A stretch of 64,000 bases of DNA, taken from NCBI GenBank assembly GCA_963782255.1, contig CAWAIS010000001.1, positions 5,456,001-5,520,000 of the forward strand. The letters run 5' to 3'. The translations under genes were made by a program, and so were the position numbers. Shown piece by piece: positions 43,311-51,639 of this stretch. The notes below the pieces were generated by a model, which was not told where the DNA came from, ran no database searches, and saw only the letters and a list, made by a program, of their open reading frames with translations. The DNA is from Roseiarcus sp963782255. Its GTDB lineage: Bacteria; Pseudomonadota; Alphaproteobacteria; Rhizobiales; Beijerinckiaceae. Numbering within the stretch: the stretch's first letter is position 1; every line of letters begins with the position of its first letter.

Positions 43311-43359
43311 TCTATCTAAGTCTATGATAATGAAGATTATTTAATTCACTAATTCTCCC

Positions 43360-43435
<76 letters not shown>

Positions 43436-43540
43436 GGCCGCGCGCTGTTTACGTGCGCGCCCCTTACCTGTCAACGGTTTCAGGGGTCTGGATGCACGTC
43501 CCGCAACCCTGTAGAGGGTCACGGAGACCGAGGAGAATCC

Positions 43541-43831
43541 ATGCTTCCGCTGATCAAACTCGTCCTCACGATCCTGGACCTCTACAAGATCGTGATTATC
43601 GCCGGCGCGATCCTGTCGTGGCTGATCGCGTTCGGCGTGGTCAACATCCGCAACGATTTTGTCCGCTCCGTATGGAACCTGTTCCTCGTCATGACGGAGC
43701 CTTTCTTGAGGCCGATCCGAAAGTTCCTGCCCAACACCGGCGGCATCGACATCTCCCCGATCATCCTTCTGCTGGCGATCATGTTCATCCAGTGGGTGAT
43801 TCAAGACGACATCGCGCCCCTCTTCTATTGA
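43541..43831 (+). CDS. yggT: YggT family membrane protein
   Basis: A 96-residue protein with two YggT-type hydrophobic segments (LYKIVIIAGAILSWLIAFGV and PIILLLAIMFIQWVI) separated by the conserved VRSVWNLFLVMTEPFLRPIR. The family is found across bacteria and is linked to osmotic or cell-division functions in some species, without a defined biochemical role. AGGAGA precedes the ATG. Followed after 11 bases by the mesaconyl-CoA hydratase gene on the same strand. Confidence 0.92.
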   Translation: MLPLIKLVLTILDLYKIVIIAGAILSWLIAFGVVNIRNDFVRSVWNLFLVMTEPFLRPIRKFLPNTGGIDISPIILLLAIMFIQWVIQDDIAPLFY

Positions 43832-43842
43832 CCTCCGGGCAA

Positions 43843-44919
43843 ATGTTCATGTCCGACGCTCCCCGACCGAAGACTGCCGCCGGCCGTTTCTTCGAGGATT
43901 TCCGCATCGGCGAGACGATCCGTCACGCGACGCCGCGAACGCTGCGCGCCGGCGACGCCTCCCTCTATTCCGCGCTCTACGGGACGCGCTTCGCGGTGCA
44001 AAGCGCCGAGACCTTCGCGCGCGCGATCGGCTATCCCGCGAGCCCGATCGACGATCTGCTCGCCTTCCACGTCGTGTTCGGCAAGACGGTGCCCGACGTT
44101 TCCCTCAATGCGGTCGCCAATCTTGGCTACGCCGAGTGCCGGTTCCTGAAAGCGGTCTATCCCGGCGACACGCTGTCGTCCGTCTCGGAAGTGATTGGCC
44201 TCAAGGAAAACTCGAACAGGCAGAGCGGGGTCGTCTACGTCCGCTCGCGCGGGTTCAACCAGCGGGGCGAGACCGCGATCGAATACGTGCGCTGGGTGAT
44301 GGTGCGGAAGCGCGACTTCGACGCCGAAGCGCCAGAAGCGCAGATCCCGAAGCTTCCCGACGCTGCGGCCGTGGCCGATCTCGGGTCGGCCTGCCCGAAA
44401 ATCGACCGCGCGGCTTTCGACGACGGGCTCAGCGGCTCGCCGCATCGCTACGAGGACTACGCCAAGGGCGAGCGGATCGACCACGTCGACGGCGTGACGG
44501 TCGAAGAGGCCGAGCACATGATCGCCACCCGCCTCTACCAGAACACGGCAAAAGTGCATTTCAACCAGCACAGCGAGGGTCAGGGGCGCTTCGGCCGGCG
44601 GCTCATTTACGGCGGCCATGTCATCTCGCTCGCGCGCGCGCTGAGCTTCAACGGCCTCGCCAACGCGTTTCACATCGCGGCGATCAACGGCGGCCGGCAT
44701 GTCGCGCCGCTGTTCGCCGGCGACACGGTCTACGCCTGGAGCGAGATCATCGAGACGTCGGCGCTGCCGGGCCGCGACGACGTCGGCGCCCTTCGGCTCC
44801 GCACCGTCGCGACCAAGAACCGCCCGTGCGACGACTTCCCGCTCCGGCAGGGCGAGGGCTACGAGCCGAGCGTCGTGCTCGAACTCGACTATTGGGCGCT
44901 CGCCCCGCGCAGAGCTTAA
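43843..44919 (+). CDS. mch: Mesaconyl-CoA hydratase (MaoC family; ethylmalonyl-CoA pathway)
   Basis: A 358-residue double hot-dog hydratase. GRFFEDFRIGETIRHATPRT, DDLLAFHVVFGKTVPDVSLN, NLGYAECRFLKAVYPGDTL, EYVRWVMVRKRD and DHVDGVTVEEAEHMIATRLY closely match mesaconyl-CoA hydratase (beta-methylmalyl-CoA dehydratase; Mch/MeaC). The enzyme interconverts mesaconyl-CoA and beta-methylmalyl-CoA in the ethylmalonyl-CoA pathway for acetyl-CoA assimilation in isocitrate lyase-lacking alphaproteobacteria. The start is the ATG at 43843, or 43849 six bases later. No other pathway gene is in the window. Confidence 0.93.
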   Translation: MFMSDAPRPKTAAGRFFEDFRIGETIRHATPRTLRAGDASLYSALYGTRFAVQSAETFARAIGYPASPIDDLLAFHVVFGKTVPDVSLNAVANLGYAECRFLKAVYPGDTLSSVSEVIGLKENSNRQSGVVYVRSRGFNQRGETAIEYVRWVMVRKRDFDAEAPEAQIPKLPDAAAVADLGSACPKIDRAAFDDGLSGSPHRYEDYAKGERIDHVDGVTVEEAEHMIATRLYQNTAKVHFNQHSEGQGRFGRRLIYGGHVISLARALSFNGLANAFHIAAINGGRHVAPLFAGDTVYAWSEIIETSALPGRDDVGALRLRTVATKNRPCDDFPLRQGEGYEPSVVLELDYWALAPRRA

Positions 44920-44923
44920 CCCC

Positions 44924-45430
44924 ATGCGGCTGCCGGCAGACGCCACGCTAATCGTCGCCGACATGCGGGAGGCCGCCGCCGAGACGACGCTCGCGGACGT
45001 GAAGCCTCGGTCGAACGCCGCCGCGCTCGTCGCCGCCTGGCGACAAGAGGAGCTGCCGCTGGTTCGCGTCCGCCCCGATCCGAAAGGGTCAGGCCTTACG
45101 GGCGCGCCGGGTGAGATCGCGATTGCAGGGAGGCGCGTCGACGCGTTCGAGGGAGCGGAACTCGAGCGCCTCCTCGACGACATTGGGGCGACGACGCTTG
45201 TCCTGTGCGGCGTGTGGAGCGACGCTTCGCTGGCGGCGACGGCCCGCCACGCCGGCGAACTCGGTTATCATGTCTTCATCGTCGCCGACGCCTGCCAGTC
45301 GGCCGACGGGCCGACGTTGCTCGCGGGCCTCGACGACGAGGGGGCCAGGATCGTCGACACGGCCGAGGCGCTCGGCGCGGCGGCGACCGCCAAGTTCCGG
45401 CAGCGGCGCGACGCGGCGAGGCGGCGGTAG
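44924..45430 (+). CDS. Isochorismatase-fold (cysteine hydrolase-like) protein lacking the nucleophile Cys
   Basis: A 168-residue protein of the isochorismatase-like superfamily. Asp13 (LIVADM) corresponds to the catalytic Asp. The nucleophile loop, usually NVCVESTAR-like, reads DASLAATAR, placing Ser102 where the Cys should be. The following GYHVFIVADAC and the cis-peptide region are otherwise normal. Isochorismatases proper do not need this Cys, whereas nicotinamidases and ureidohydrolases do, so the protein may be a non-thiol hydrolase or binding protein. It begins five bases after the mesaconyl-CoA hydratase stop. Confidence 0.8.
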   Translation: MRLPADATLIVADMREAAAETTLADVKPRSNAAALVAAWRQEELPLVRVRPDPKGSGLTGAPGEIAIAGRRVDAFEGAELERLLDDIGATTLVLCGVWSDASLAATARHAGELGYHVFIVADACQSADGPTLLAGLDDEGARIVDTAEALGAAATAKFRQRRDAARRR

Positions 45431-45474
45431 CGGCGTTCAGGGAGGGTTGCGCGCCTCGGCCATTTCCGGGCGCG

Positions 45475-48400
45475 TCACTCCGCCGCTTTGGCGTGCTCGT
45501 CCGCCCAGGCCGGCTCGCGCGCCGGCTTTTTCGCGGGCGAGACCTGGAGCGGGAGTTCGGCTTGCCGCTCGGGCGCCGGCTTGCCCTTGGGCGGCTTGGC
45601 CCGTCCGGACCCTGAGAGCCAGTGCGACAGCCGGTCGAGATACAGATAGATCACCGGCGTCGTGAACAAGGTCAGCGCCTGGCTCACGAGAAGCCCGCCG
45701 ACCATCGTGTAGCCGAGCGGCTGGCGGAGCTCCGAGCCGCTGCCGTGGCTCAGCATCAGCGGCACGCCGCCGAGCAGCGCCGCCATCGTCGTCATCATGA
45801 TCGGACGGAAGCGCAGGAGGGCCGCCTTGCGGATCGCCTCGACCGTCGTGAGGCCCTCGTCGCGTTCGGCTGCGATGGCGAAGTCGACCATCATGATGCC
45901 GTTCTTCTTGACGATGCCGATCAGGAGAATGGTTCCGATCAGCGCGACGAGACTGAATTCATAGCCGAATAGCATCAGCGTCGCGAGCGCGCCGAGGCCG
46001 GCGGACGGCAATGTCGAGAGAATGGTCAAAGGGTGGATGAAGCTCTCGTAGAGCACGCCAAGGATGATGTAGACGCATACGAGCGCGGCGAGGATCAGCA
46101 ACGGCACAGTCGTCAGCGAATCCTGGAACGCCTGGGCGTTGCCCTGGAAGGTCGTCGTCAGCGCCCGCGGCAATTGCAATTCCTGCATCGCGCTCTGGAC
46201 CGCCGCCGTGGCCTGTCCAAGCGCCACCCCTTGCGCGAGGTTGAAGCTGATGGTGACCGCGGGGAACTGACCCTGGTGGCTGATCGACAATGGCGCGACC
46301 GGATTGGTCGTCCATTTGGCGAAGGCGCTGATCGGCACCATTTGCCCGGTGTTGGGCGAACGGATGTAGATTTTGTCGAGCGTGGCCGGATCGCCGAGAA
46401 GCGAAGGCAACACCTCCTCGATCACATAATAGGTGTTCACCTGGGTGAAGTACTGGGTCACCTGGCGCTGGCCGAACGCGTCGTAGAGCGTATCGTCGAT
46501 GAGCTGCGGCTGAATTCCGTAACGCGAGGCCATGTCGCGATCGATGCTGAGGCTCAGCGTGGTGCCGGCGTTCTGCTGGTCGGTCGCGACGTCGCGCAAC
46601 TGCGGCAGGGATTTCAGCTTGTCGAGGATCTTCGGCGCCCAAGCGCTCAATTCGTTGAGATTGGCGTCCTGCAGCGTGTACTGGAACTGCGTCCTGGCGA
46701 ACCGGGCGCCGACGGTCACGTCCTGCGCGGCCTGCAGATAGACTCTCAGGCCCTGCACTTGCGCGAGTTTCGGCCTCAGTCGCGCGATCACCTCAAATGC
46801 GCTGACGTCGCGCTCATCGACCGGTTTGAGGGTGATGAACATGCGTCCGTTGTTTTGCGCCGAATTGCCGACGCCGGTGCCGAGCCCCATCGCCATGGTG
46901 TCCACCGCCGGATCGGCCATCACGATCGCGCCGGCCTCTTCCTGCAGCTTGTACATCTGGGCGAACGAAACGTCCTGACCCGCCTCGGTCGTGCCGAACA
47001 GGATCCCCGTGTCCTGTTGCGGAAAGAAGCCCTTGGGAATGACGGTAAAGAGATACCCGGTCGCGACCACCGTGGCGATGAAGGTCATGAGCGTCATGAA
47101 ACGGTGGCGCAGCACGAAGTCGATGCCGCGCTCGTAGGCGCCGGCCAGACCCTCGAAACCCCTTTCGCTCAGTTTGTAGAGCCGTCCGTGCCGTTCCTCG
47201 TCGCGACTCTTCAAAAAGCGCGACGCCAACATCGGGGTGAGGGTCAGCGAAACGAAGGCCGAGACGGCGATCGTCATCGCGATCGTCACCGAGAACTCGC
47301 GGAAGAGGCGCCCGATGATGCCGCTCATCATGAGAAGCGGAATCAAAACTGCGACCAGCGAGATGGAAATCGAGACGATGGTGAAGCCAATCTCGCCGGC
47401 CCCCTTGAGGGCGGCCTCGAACGGCTTTTCGCCCTCCTCGATATGGCGCATGATGTTTTCCAGCATCACGATCGCGTCGTCGACGACGAAGCCGACCGCG
47501 ATCGTGAAAGCCATCAGCGACAGATTGTCGAGGCTGTAGCTCGCCGCCCACATCAAGGCGCTTGCGCCCAGGAGCGCAAGCGGCACGGTCACGCTCGGAA
47601 TGATCGTCGCCCAGAGGCTGCGAAGGAAGATGAAAATCACCATCACGACCAGCGCGATCGTAAGCATGAGCGTGAGTTCGACGTCGCGAACGGAGGCGCG
47701 AATCGTCGTCGTGCGGTCGGACAGAACCTTGACGTGGACGGTCGGCGGGATCGCCGCTTCGAGGCTGCCCAACGTCCGCTTGATCGCCTCGACCGTGGTG
47801 ATGACGTTCGCGCCCGGAATCTTGAAAACGACGAGAAAGACACTGCGCTTGCCGTTGGACCACCCGGCCTGCGTCGTATCGGTCGGTCCCATGACCGCCT
47901 GGCCGACGTCCCGCACGCGGACGGGCGCGCCGTTGCGGTAGGCGATGATGACGTCGTTCCAGGGCTTGGCGGTCGTGAGCTGGTCGTTGTCGTAGATCGT
48001 GAACGTCTGCTTCTGTCCGAGGATCGCGCCCTTGGGATTGTCGACGGTCGCGATGCCGATCTGCGCCCGCACGTCCTCGAGTTGCAGGCCTTTCTCGACC
48101 AGCTTCGCGGGATCGATCTGGATCCGGACGGCCGGCGTGTTCTGGCCGCCGACCCGCACCAAGGACACTCCGGAAATCTGGCTGATGCGCTGGGCGAGAA
48201 TATTCTCCGCCGCGTCGTCGACCTCGATGATCGGCGCGACGTCCGACTGAACGGACAGAATGAGTATCGGCGTGTCGGATGGGTTGACCTTGCGATAGGT
48301 CGGTGGGCTCGGCAGATCCTTCGGCAATTGTCCGGCGGCGGCGTTGATCGCGCCCTGAATGTCGTTGGCGGCCGCGTCGATGTTGCGGTTGAGATCGAAT

Positions 48401-48687
48401 TGGACGGTGATCGCGGTTGCGCCCAGCGAACTCGTCGACGTCATCTGCGAGACGCCCGGAATCTGGGCGATCTGCCGCTCGAGCGGCTGCGCAACGGACG
48501 TCGCCATCGTGTCCGGGGACGCGCCGGGCAGCTGAGCCGAGACCGTAATCGTTGGAAAGTCGACCTGCGGCAGAGGCGCGACGGGCAGCGATGGAAATGC
48601 GACCAGGCCGACCAGGAGGACCGCGACCATGATCAGCGTGGTCGCGACCGGACGATGGATGAAAGGAGCGGAGATGCCTCCGAACAT
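45475..48687 (-). CDS. RND multidrug efflux permease (MdtB/MdtC/AcrB-like)
   Basis: A 1070-residue inner-membrane HAE-1 pump. It begins SAPFIHRPVATTLIMVAVLL, with VDFPTITVSAQLPGASPDTM in the first porter loop. TM4 contains the proton-relay motif GFVVDDAIVMLENIMRHIEEG with the Asp pair, and the C-terminal half has YESFIHPLTILSTLPSAGLG, IGIVKKNGIMMVDFAI and RFRPIMMTTMAALLGGVPL. Twelve transmembrane helices and two large periplasmic domains fit the family. The adaptor is encoded immediately upstream; no outer-membrane TolC-type gene is nearby. Substrates unknown. Confidence 0.95.
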   Translation of the reverse strand: MFGGISAPFIHRPVATTLIMVAVLLVGLVAFPSLPVAPLPQVDFPTITVSAQLPGASPDTMATSVAQPLERQIAQIPGVSQMTSTSSLGATAITVQFDLNRNIDAAANDIQGAINAAAGQLPKDLPSPPTYRKVNPSDTPILILSVQSDVAPIIEVDDAAENILAQRISQISGVSLVRVGGQNTPAVRIQIDPAKLVEKGLQLEDVRAQIGIATVDNPKGAILGQKQTFTIYDNDQLTTAKPWNDVIIAYRNGAPVRVRDVGQAVMGPTDTTQAGWSNGKRSVFLVVFKIPGANVITTVEAIKRTLGSLEAAIPPTVHVKVLSDRTTTIRASVRDVELTLMLTIALVVMVIFIFLRSLWATIIPSVTVPLALLGASALMWAASYSLDNLSLMAFTIAVGFVVDDAIVMLENIMRHIEEGEKPFEAALKGAGEIGFTIVSISISLVAVLIPLLMMSGIIGRLFREFSVTIAMTIAVSAFVSLTLTPMLASRFLKSRDEERHGRLYKLSERGFEGLAGAYERGIDFVLRHRFMTLMTFIATVVATGYLFTVIPKGFFPQQDTGILFGTTEAGQDVSFAQMYKLQEEAGAIVMADPAVDTMAMGLGTGVGNSAQNNGRMFITLKPVDERDVSAFEVIARLRPKLAQVQGLRVYLQAAQDVTVGARFARTQFQYTLQDANLNELSAWAPKILDKLKSLPQLRDVATDQQNAGTTLSLSIDRDMASRYGIQPQLIDDTLYDAFGQRQVTQYFTQVNTYYVIEEVLPSLLGDPATLDKIYIRSPNTGQMVPISAFAKWTTNPVAPLSISHQGQFPAVTISFNLAQGVALGQATAAVQSAMQELQLPRALTTTFQGNAQAFQDSLTTVPLLILAALVCVYIILGVLYESFIHPLTILSTLPSAGLGALATLMLFGYEFSLVALIGTILLIGIVKKNGIMMVDFAIAAERDEGLTTVEAIRKAALLRFRPIMMTTMAALLGGVPLMLSHGSGSELRQPLGYTMVGGLLVSQALTLFTTPVIYLYLDRLSHWLSGSGRAKPPKGKPAPERQAELPLQVSPAKKPAREPAWADEHAKAAE

Positions 48688-48690
48688 CGG

Positions 48691-49899
48691 CTAGCTCCCG
48701 CTTCCGCCGTCGATCGCGACGATGGACCCGGGCTGCAGCAGGAACTGGCCGGTCGTCACGACGCGCTCGCCCTCCTTCAGGCCGTCCAAAATAACGGCCG
48801 TCGTCGTGTTCTGTTGCGCTACCTTGACTGGTCGGACGGCGGCTCGATTCTGATCGTCGACGATGAAAACGTAAAGCCCGTTCTGCCCGTGCTGCACGGC
48901 CTCGGCCGGAACCTCCAGGACATCCTTGTCGACGCCGAGCCTCAGGCCAGTCGTCACGGCCAGTCCTGGCCAGAGCGCATTGTCTTTGTTCTCGAACTCC
49001 GCCTTCAGCCGGATGGTCCCGGTCGCCAGATCGACCTGATTGTCGCTGATCGTCAGACGGCCGGTGGCGAGTTTCACGCCATCGGCGTTCGTGACGGTCA
49101 CCTCCGGCGAGCCGGAGGTCAGCTCCTGGTTGATGCGCTCGACATATTGTTGCGGTTCGGTGAAGATCACGGAGATCGGCTGCAGTTGAGCTATCGTGAC
49201 GATGCCGGTCTGCTGTCCGGCGCTGACGAGATTGCCCTCGTCGATGAGCCGAAATCCGGCGCGACCGGAAATCGGCGCTCGGATGGTGGTGTAGTCCAAC
49301 TGGACCCTGGCGGCGTCGATCGCCGCCGCGTCGGCCGCAATCGAGGCGGTGAGCTGCAGGACCAGGGCATTCTGGGTGTCGAGCTGCTGGCGGGTGGCGA
49401 AGTCCTGCTTCGCCAGGGTCGCATAACGGGCGAGATCGAGCTTCGCGTTGGCGAGATTGGCCTCGTCCTGCGCTTTCTTCGCAGTCGCCTGATCGAGCGC
49501 CGCCTGGAACGGCCTCGGGTCGATCTGCGCGAGGAGATCCCCGCGGCGGACCAACTGTCCCTCCTGGAAGCCGATCTTGTCGATCTGACCGTCGACCCGG
49601 GCGCGAACCAGGACCGTGTTATAGGCCTGAACCTGCCCGAGGCTCTGGAGGACAACCGGGAAGTCGGCGCGCTTGACCGGCGTCACGGACACCAGAATCG
49701 GCGCCGGCCCGGAGGGCTGCGCCTGCGCGGACGCGGCGGCGGACTGGGCTTGCGTCGTCCATATTTTCGCATGCAGCTGATGAGCCAGCGCGGCGAGCGG
49801 GGGCGCCCACCGATCCGCCGATTCAGGCGCGTAAACGCCGTACGCGGCCGCGGCGACGCACGCCACGACCACGATCCATGCGACGCGGCCAAACCGCAT
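48691..49899 (-). CDS. RND efflux periplasmic adaptor (membrane fusion protein, MdtA-like)
   Basis: A 402-residue adaptor. An N-terminal hydrophobic segment (VAWIVVVACVAAAAYGVYA) anchors it to the inner membrane. The lipoyl-like domain ARVDGQIDKIGFQEGQLVRRGDLLAQIDPRPF is split by an alpha-helical hairpin (ANLANAKLDLARYATLAKQD), then TIRAPISGRAGFRLIDEGNLV, and the beta-barrel with GRLTISDNQVDLATGTIRLKAEF. Order and length match MdtA. It connects the permease with an outer-membrane channel. Three bases from the permease start: one operon. Confidence 0.94.
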   Translation of the reverse strand: MRFGRVAWIVVVACVAAAAYGVYAPESADRWAPPLAALAHQLHAKIWTTQAQSAAASAQAQPSGPAPILVSVTPVKRADFPVVLQSLGQVQAYNTVLVRARVDGQIDKIGFQEGQLVRRGDLLAQIDPRPFQAALDQATAKKAQDEANLANAKLDLARYATLAKQDFATRQQLDTQNALVLQLTASIAADAAAIDAARVQLDYTTIRAPISGRAGFRLIDEGNLVSAGQQTGIVTIAQLQPISVIFTEPQQYVERINQELTSGSPEVTVTNADGVKLATGRLTISDNQVDLATGTIRLKAEFENKDNALWPGLAVTTGLRLGVDKDVLEVPAEAVQHGQNGLYVFIVDDQNRAAVRPVKVAQQNTTTAVILDGLKEGERVVTTGQFLLQPGSIVAIDGGSGS

Positions 49900-50107
49900 T
49901 CGAAGATGTCCTTTCGCTCATTGGGTCCGCACGACGCCCGCGAAGTCGGCTGGGGCTCGCATGTCAGCCAATTATCATCAATCGATGCGGTTGTGTCGAA
50001 GATCAACCAAATTTGACTGCGCGTATGCAGGCGCCGGTCAATTCTCGGCAAAGGTAAAGGTTGGTCAAAGTTCTCGACCCGTCGCTCCTCGAGCCAGTTG
50101 ATCTGGC

Positions 50108-50833
50108 CTAAAATGAGACATTGTCCGGAATAAAGGCCCGGATGTCTCCGACCGGAATGAAGTATTTTGCGATGTCGACTTTGCGCGCGGGCGCGCCGAG
50201 TCTGCCCGGCAGGACCTCCACCGAAATCTTTCGGCTGATGACGCCCATGAGGCACTGTTTCCCGGCGTCGAACACGCCGGAACCCGAGTTTCCCGTCGTT
50301 GCTACATCGCCGATCACCGTGCCGAACCGGTTGCGCAGATCGCGCGGGACCGCGGACGGTGGCAGGACATGCGAGCGTGCGGTTCCTTCGGGGGTCGCGA
50401 CGACGACCGCCTCCCCGGGCGCGGGCGGCGAACCGCAGAGCGGCATCCGGCGCATCTGCAGCCGGACCGGAAGCTTGGACGCGTCTACGGCGAGAAGCGT
50501 GAGGTCGACGCCCTCGAGCGATCCCTGACGGACCAGCGTCGCGGGAAGATCCTCTCCGCCGATAACCACGTGAGGCTTCGTCTCGGCGACGTTGCCCGGG
50601 ACGTGCGAGGCGGTCAGGATGAGGCCGTTCCCGAGATAGACGCCATAGCCCGGCCAGGGTTGTTGCGGCGTGCGGTTGATATGGACGGAAAACGCCTTCA
50701 AGTCAGCGTCGTTCGCAATCCACTCGCTCCACGCCGGCGCGGCCGCGAACCAGGCCGCCGCCAGAGCCAATCCGAATCGCAAGATTGTCGCCCTCAAGTC
50801 TTCCGCTTCCGTTCCACGCGTCCGCTCGCCCAT
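50108..50833 (-). CDS. Trypsin-like serine protease, secreted
   Basis: A 241-residue chymotrypsin-fold protein. A hydrophobic N-terminus (ILRFGLALAAAWFAAAPAWS) acts as a signal peptide. The catalytic triad is visible as His in LILTASHV, Asp in EGVDLTLLAVD and Ser in TTGNSGSGVFDAGKQCL. There is no PDZ domain, unlike DegP. It probably acts in the periplasm or outside the cell. A monocistronic gene on the minus strand, with the start at 50833 or a later in-frame codon. Confidence 0.82.
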   Translation of the reverse strand: MGERTRGTEAEDLRATILRFGLALAAAWFAAAPAWSEWIANDADLKAFSVHINRTPQQPWPGYGVYLGNGLILTASHVPGNVAETKPHVVIGGEDLPATLVRQGSLEGVDLTLLAVDASKLPVRLQMRRMPLCGSPPAPGEAVVVATPEGTARSHVLPPSAVPRDLRNRFGTVIGDVATTGNSGSGVFDAGKQCLMGVISRKISVEVLPGRLGAPARKVDIAKYFIPVGDIRAFIPDNVSF

Positions 50834-50856
50834 AAAAGGAGGCGGTTTTGCTGCTC

Positions 50857-51267
50857 TCAGAATTGGGCGGAATGGAGAAGGGCGTGGATTGGATCGGAGA
50901 GGACGCCCCAGCCGCGCCCCAGGAGGGACGCGAAGAGACGGAACAGGCAGAGAATTTCGATCAGCGCCGAAAAAATAACGTTAAGATACAAATGTCGTGG
51001 GGCCTTCAACCCGACTTCCTCGCGCAGGAGTTGATCGTAGGGGACGCTTTGCACATAGGAAACGCCGCGTCCTAGGAAAGAAAAAATCGTGAGTCCGAAG
51101 TATTGCAGACGTCTCGATATCATGAAGATGAAAGAATACATCAACCCGATGATCGAGACGATAATCTCAGTATTTCGGTCATGGATCGAATCCAGCACAA
51201 ACCAGACGACAAACACCATTAACAGTCCGAGCAAAAAACGCATAACGAACACAATGGCGCTGATCAT
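50857..51267 (-). CDS. Small membrane protein of unknown function
   Basis: A 136-residue protein with two or three hydrophobic segments: FLLGLLMVFVVWFVLDSIH, IIVSIIGLMYSFIFMIS and FSALIEILCLFRLFASLLG. Between them is a hydrophilic stretch RGVSYVQSVPYDQLLREEVG. I recognise no family. Its base composition is distinctly less GC-rich than neighbouring genes, which may indicate transfer. It lies divergent to the glycosylphosphotransferase gene at 51640 and might belong to the same surface-polysaccharide region. Function unknown. Confidence 0.6.
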   Translation of the reverse strand: MISAIVFVMRFLLGLLMVFVVWFVLDSIHDRNTEIIVSIIGLMYSFIFMISRRLQYFGLTIFSFLGRGVSYVQSVPYDQLLREEVGLKAPRHLYLNVIFSALIEILCLFRLFASLLGRGWGVLSDPIHALLHSAQF

Positions 51268-51639
51268 AAAACTGCCCCCGCATCCTCTTTATTTGGCGGC
51301 CCCGTTCTACGAGGCGTTAACGGAGACATTCAGGCGGCGCAAGGCGCCGGGCGCTCCCGCATCCGTCCCACAACCTCGTTGCCCAGCCGTTGGCGAAACA
51401 TTGCGCAATTGAAGCACTTTGACAATGTCAACGCGGATGCGCGAACTTGTCGGCGCGCACTTGTCCCGCGTCCGCCGCGCGGATGCTTTTTTTTTGGCCA
51501 ATTTTCGCATACACTGCGTCGCAGCATACATTGCTGCCGCGGGCGGAAGCGACAGCCGATAACTCCGATGACCAGTTTGCCTTGAGCGGCGATGTGGAGC
51601 CTTGGCCGATCGCCGGGCGGCGCCGGGGAGCAATGACGG
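51268..51639. promoter_or_regulatory. Divergent intergenic region upstream of the exopolysaccharide gene
   Basis: About 370 bases. It holds the palindromes listed at 51400 and an oligo-T run (nine T) near 51489. No promoter pair is clear enough to place. No gene supported. Confidence 0.5.
51400..51431. promoter_or_regulatory. Two neighbouring palindromes, candidate operators
   Basis: ATTGCGCAAT at 51400-51409 and TTGACAATGTCAA at 51419-51431 (six-base arms around one base) are both perfect and lie 20 bases apart, about 210 bases before the glycosylphosphotransferase start. The spacing of centres is about two helix turns, as in paired regulator sites. The regulator is not identified. Confidence 0.35.

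Noticed and set aside
46033..50016. 1327-residue open frame on the plus strand
   Set aside because: It is entirely antisense to the RND permease and adaptor. GC-rich codon use keeps the opposite frame open; the translation is Arg/Asp/His-rich with no family.
50369..51034. 221-residue plus-strand open frame over the protease gene
   Set aside because: Antisense to a protein with an intact Ser-His-Asp triad and signal peptide; no support of its own.
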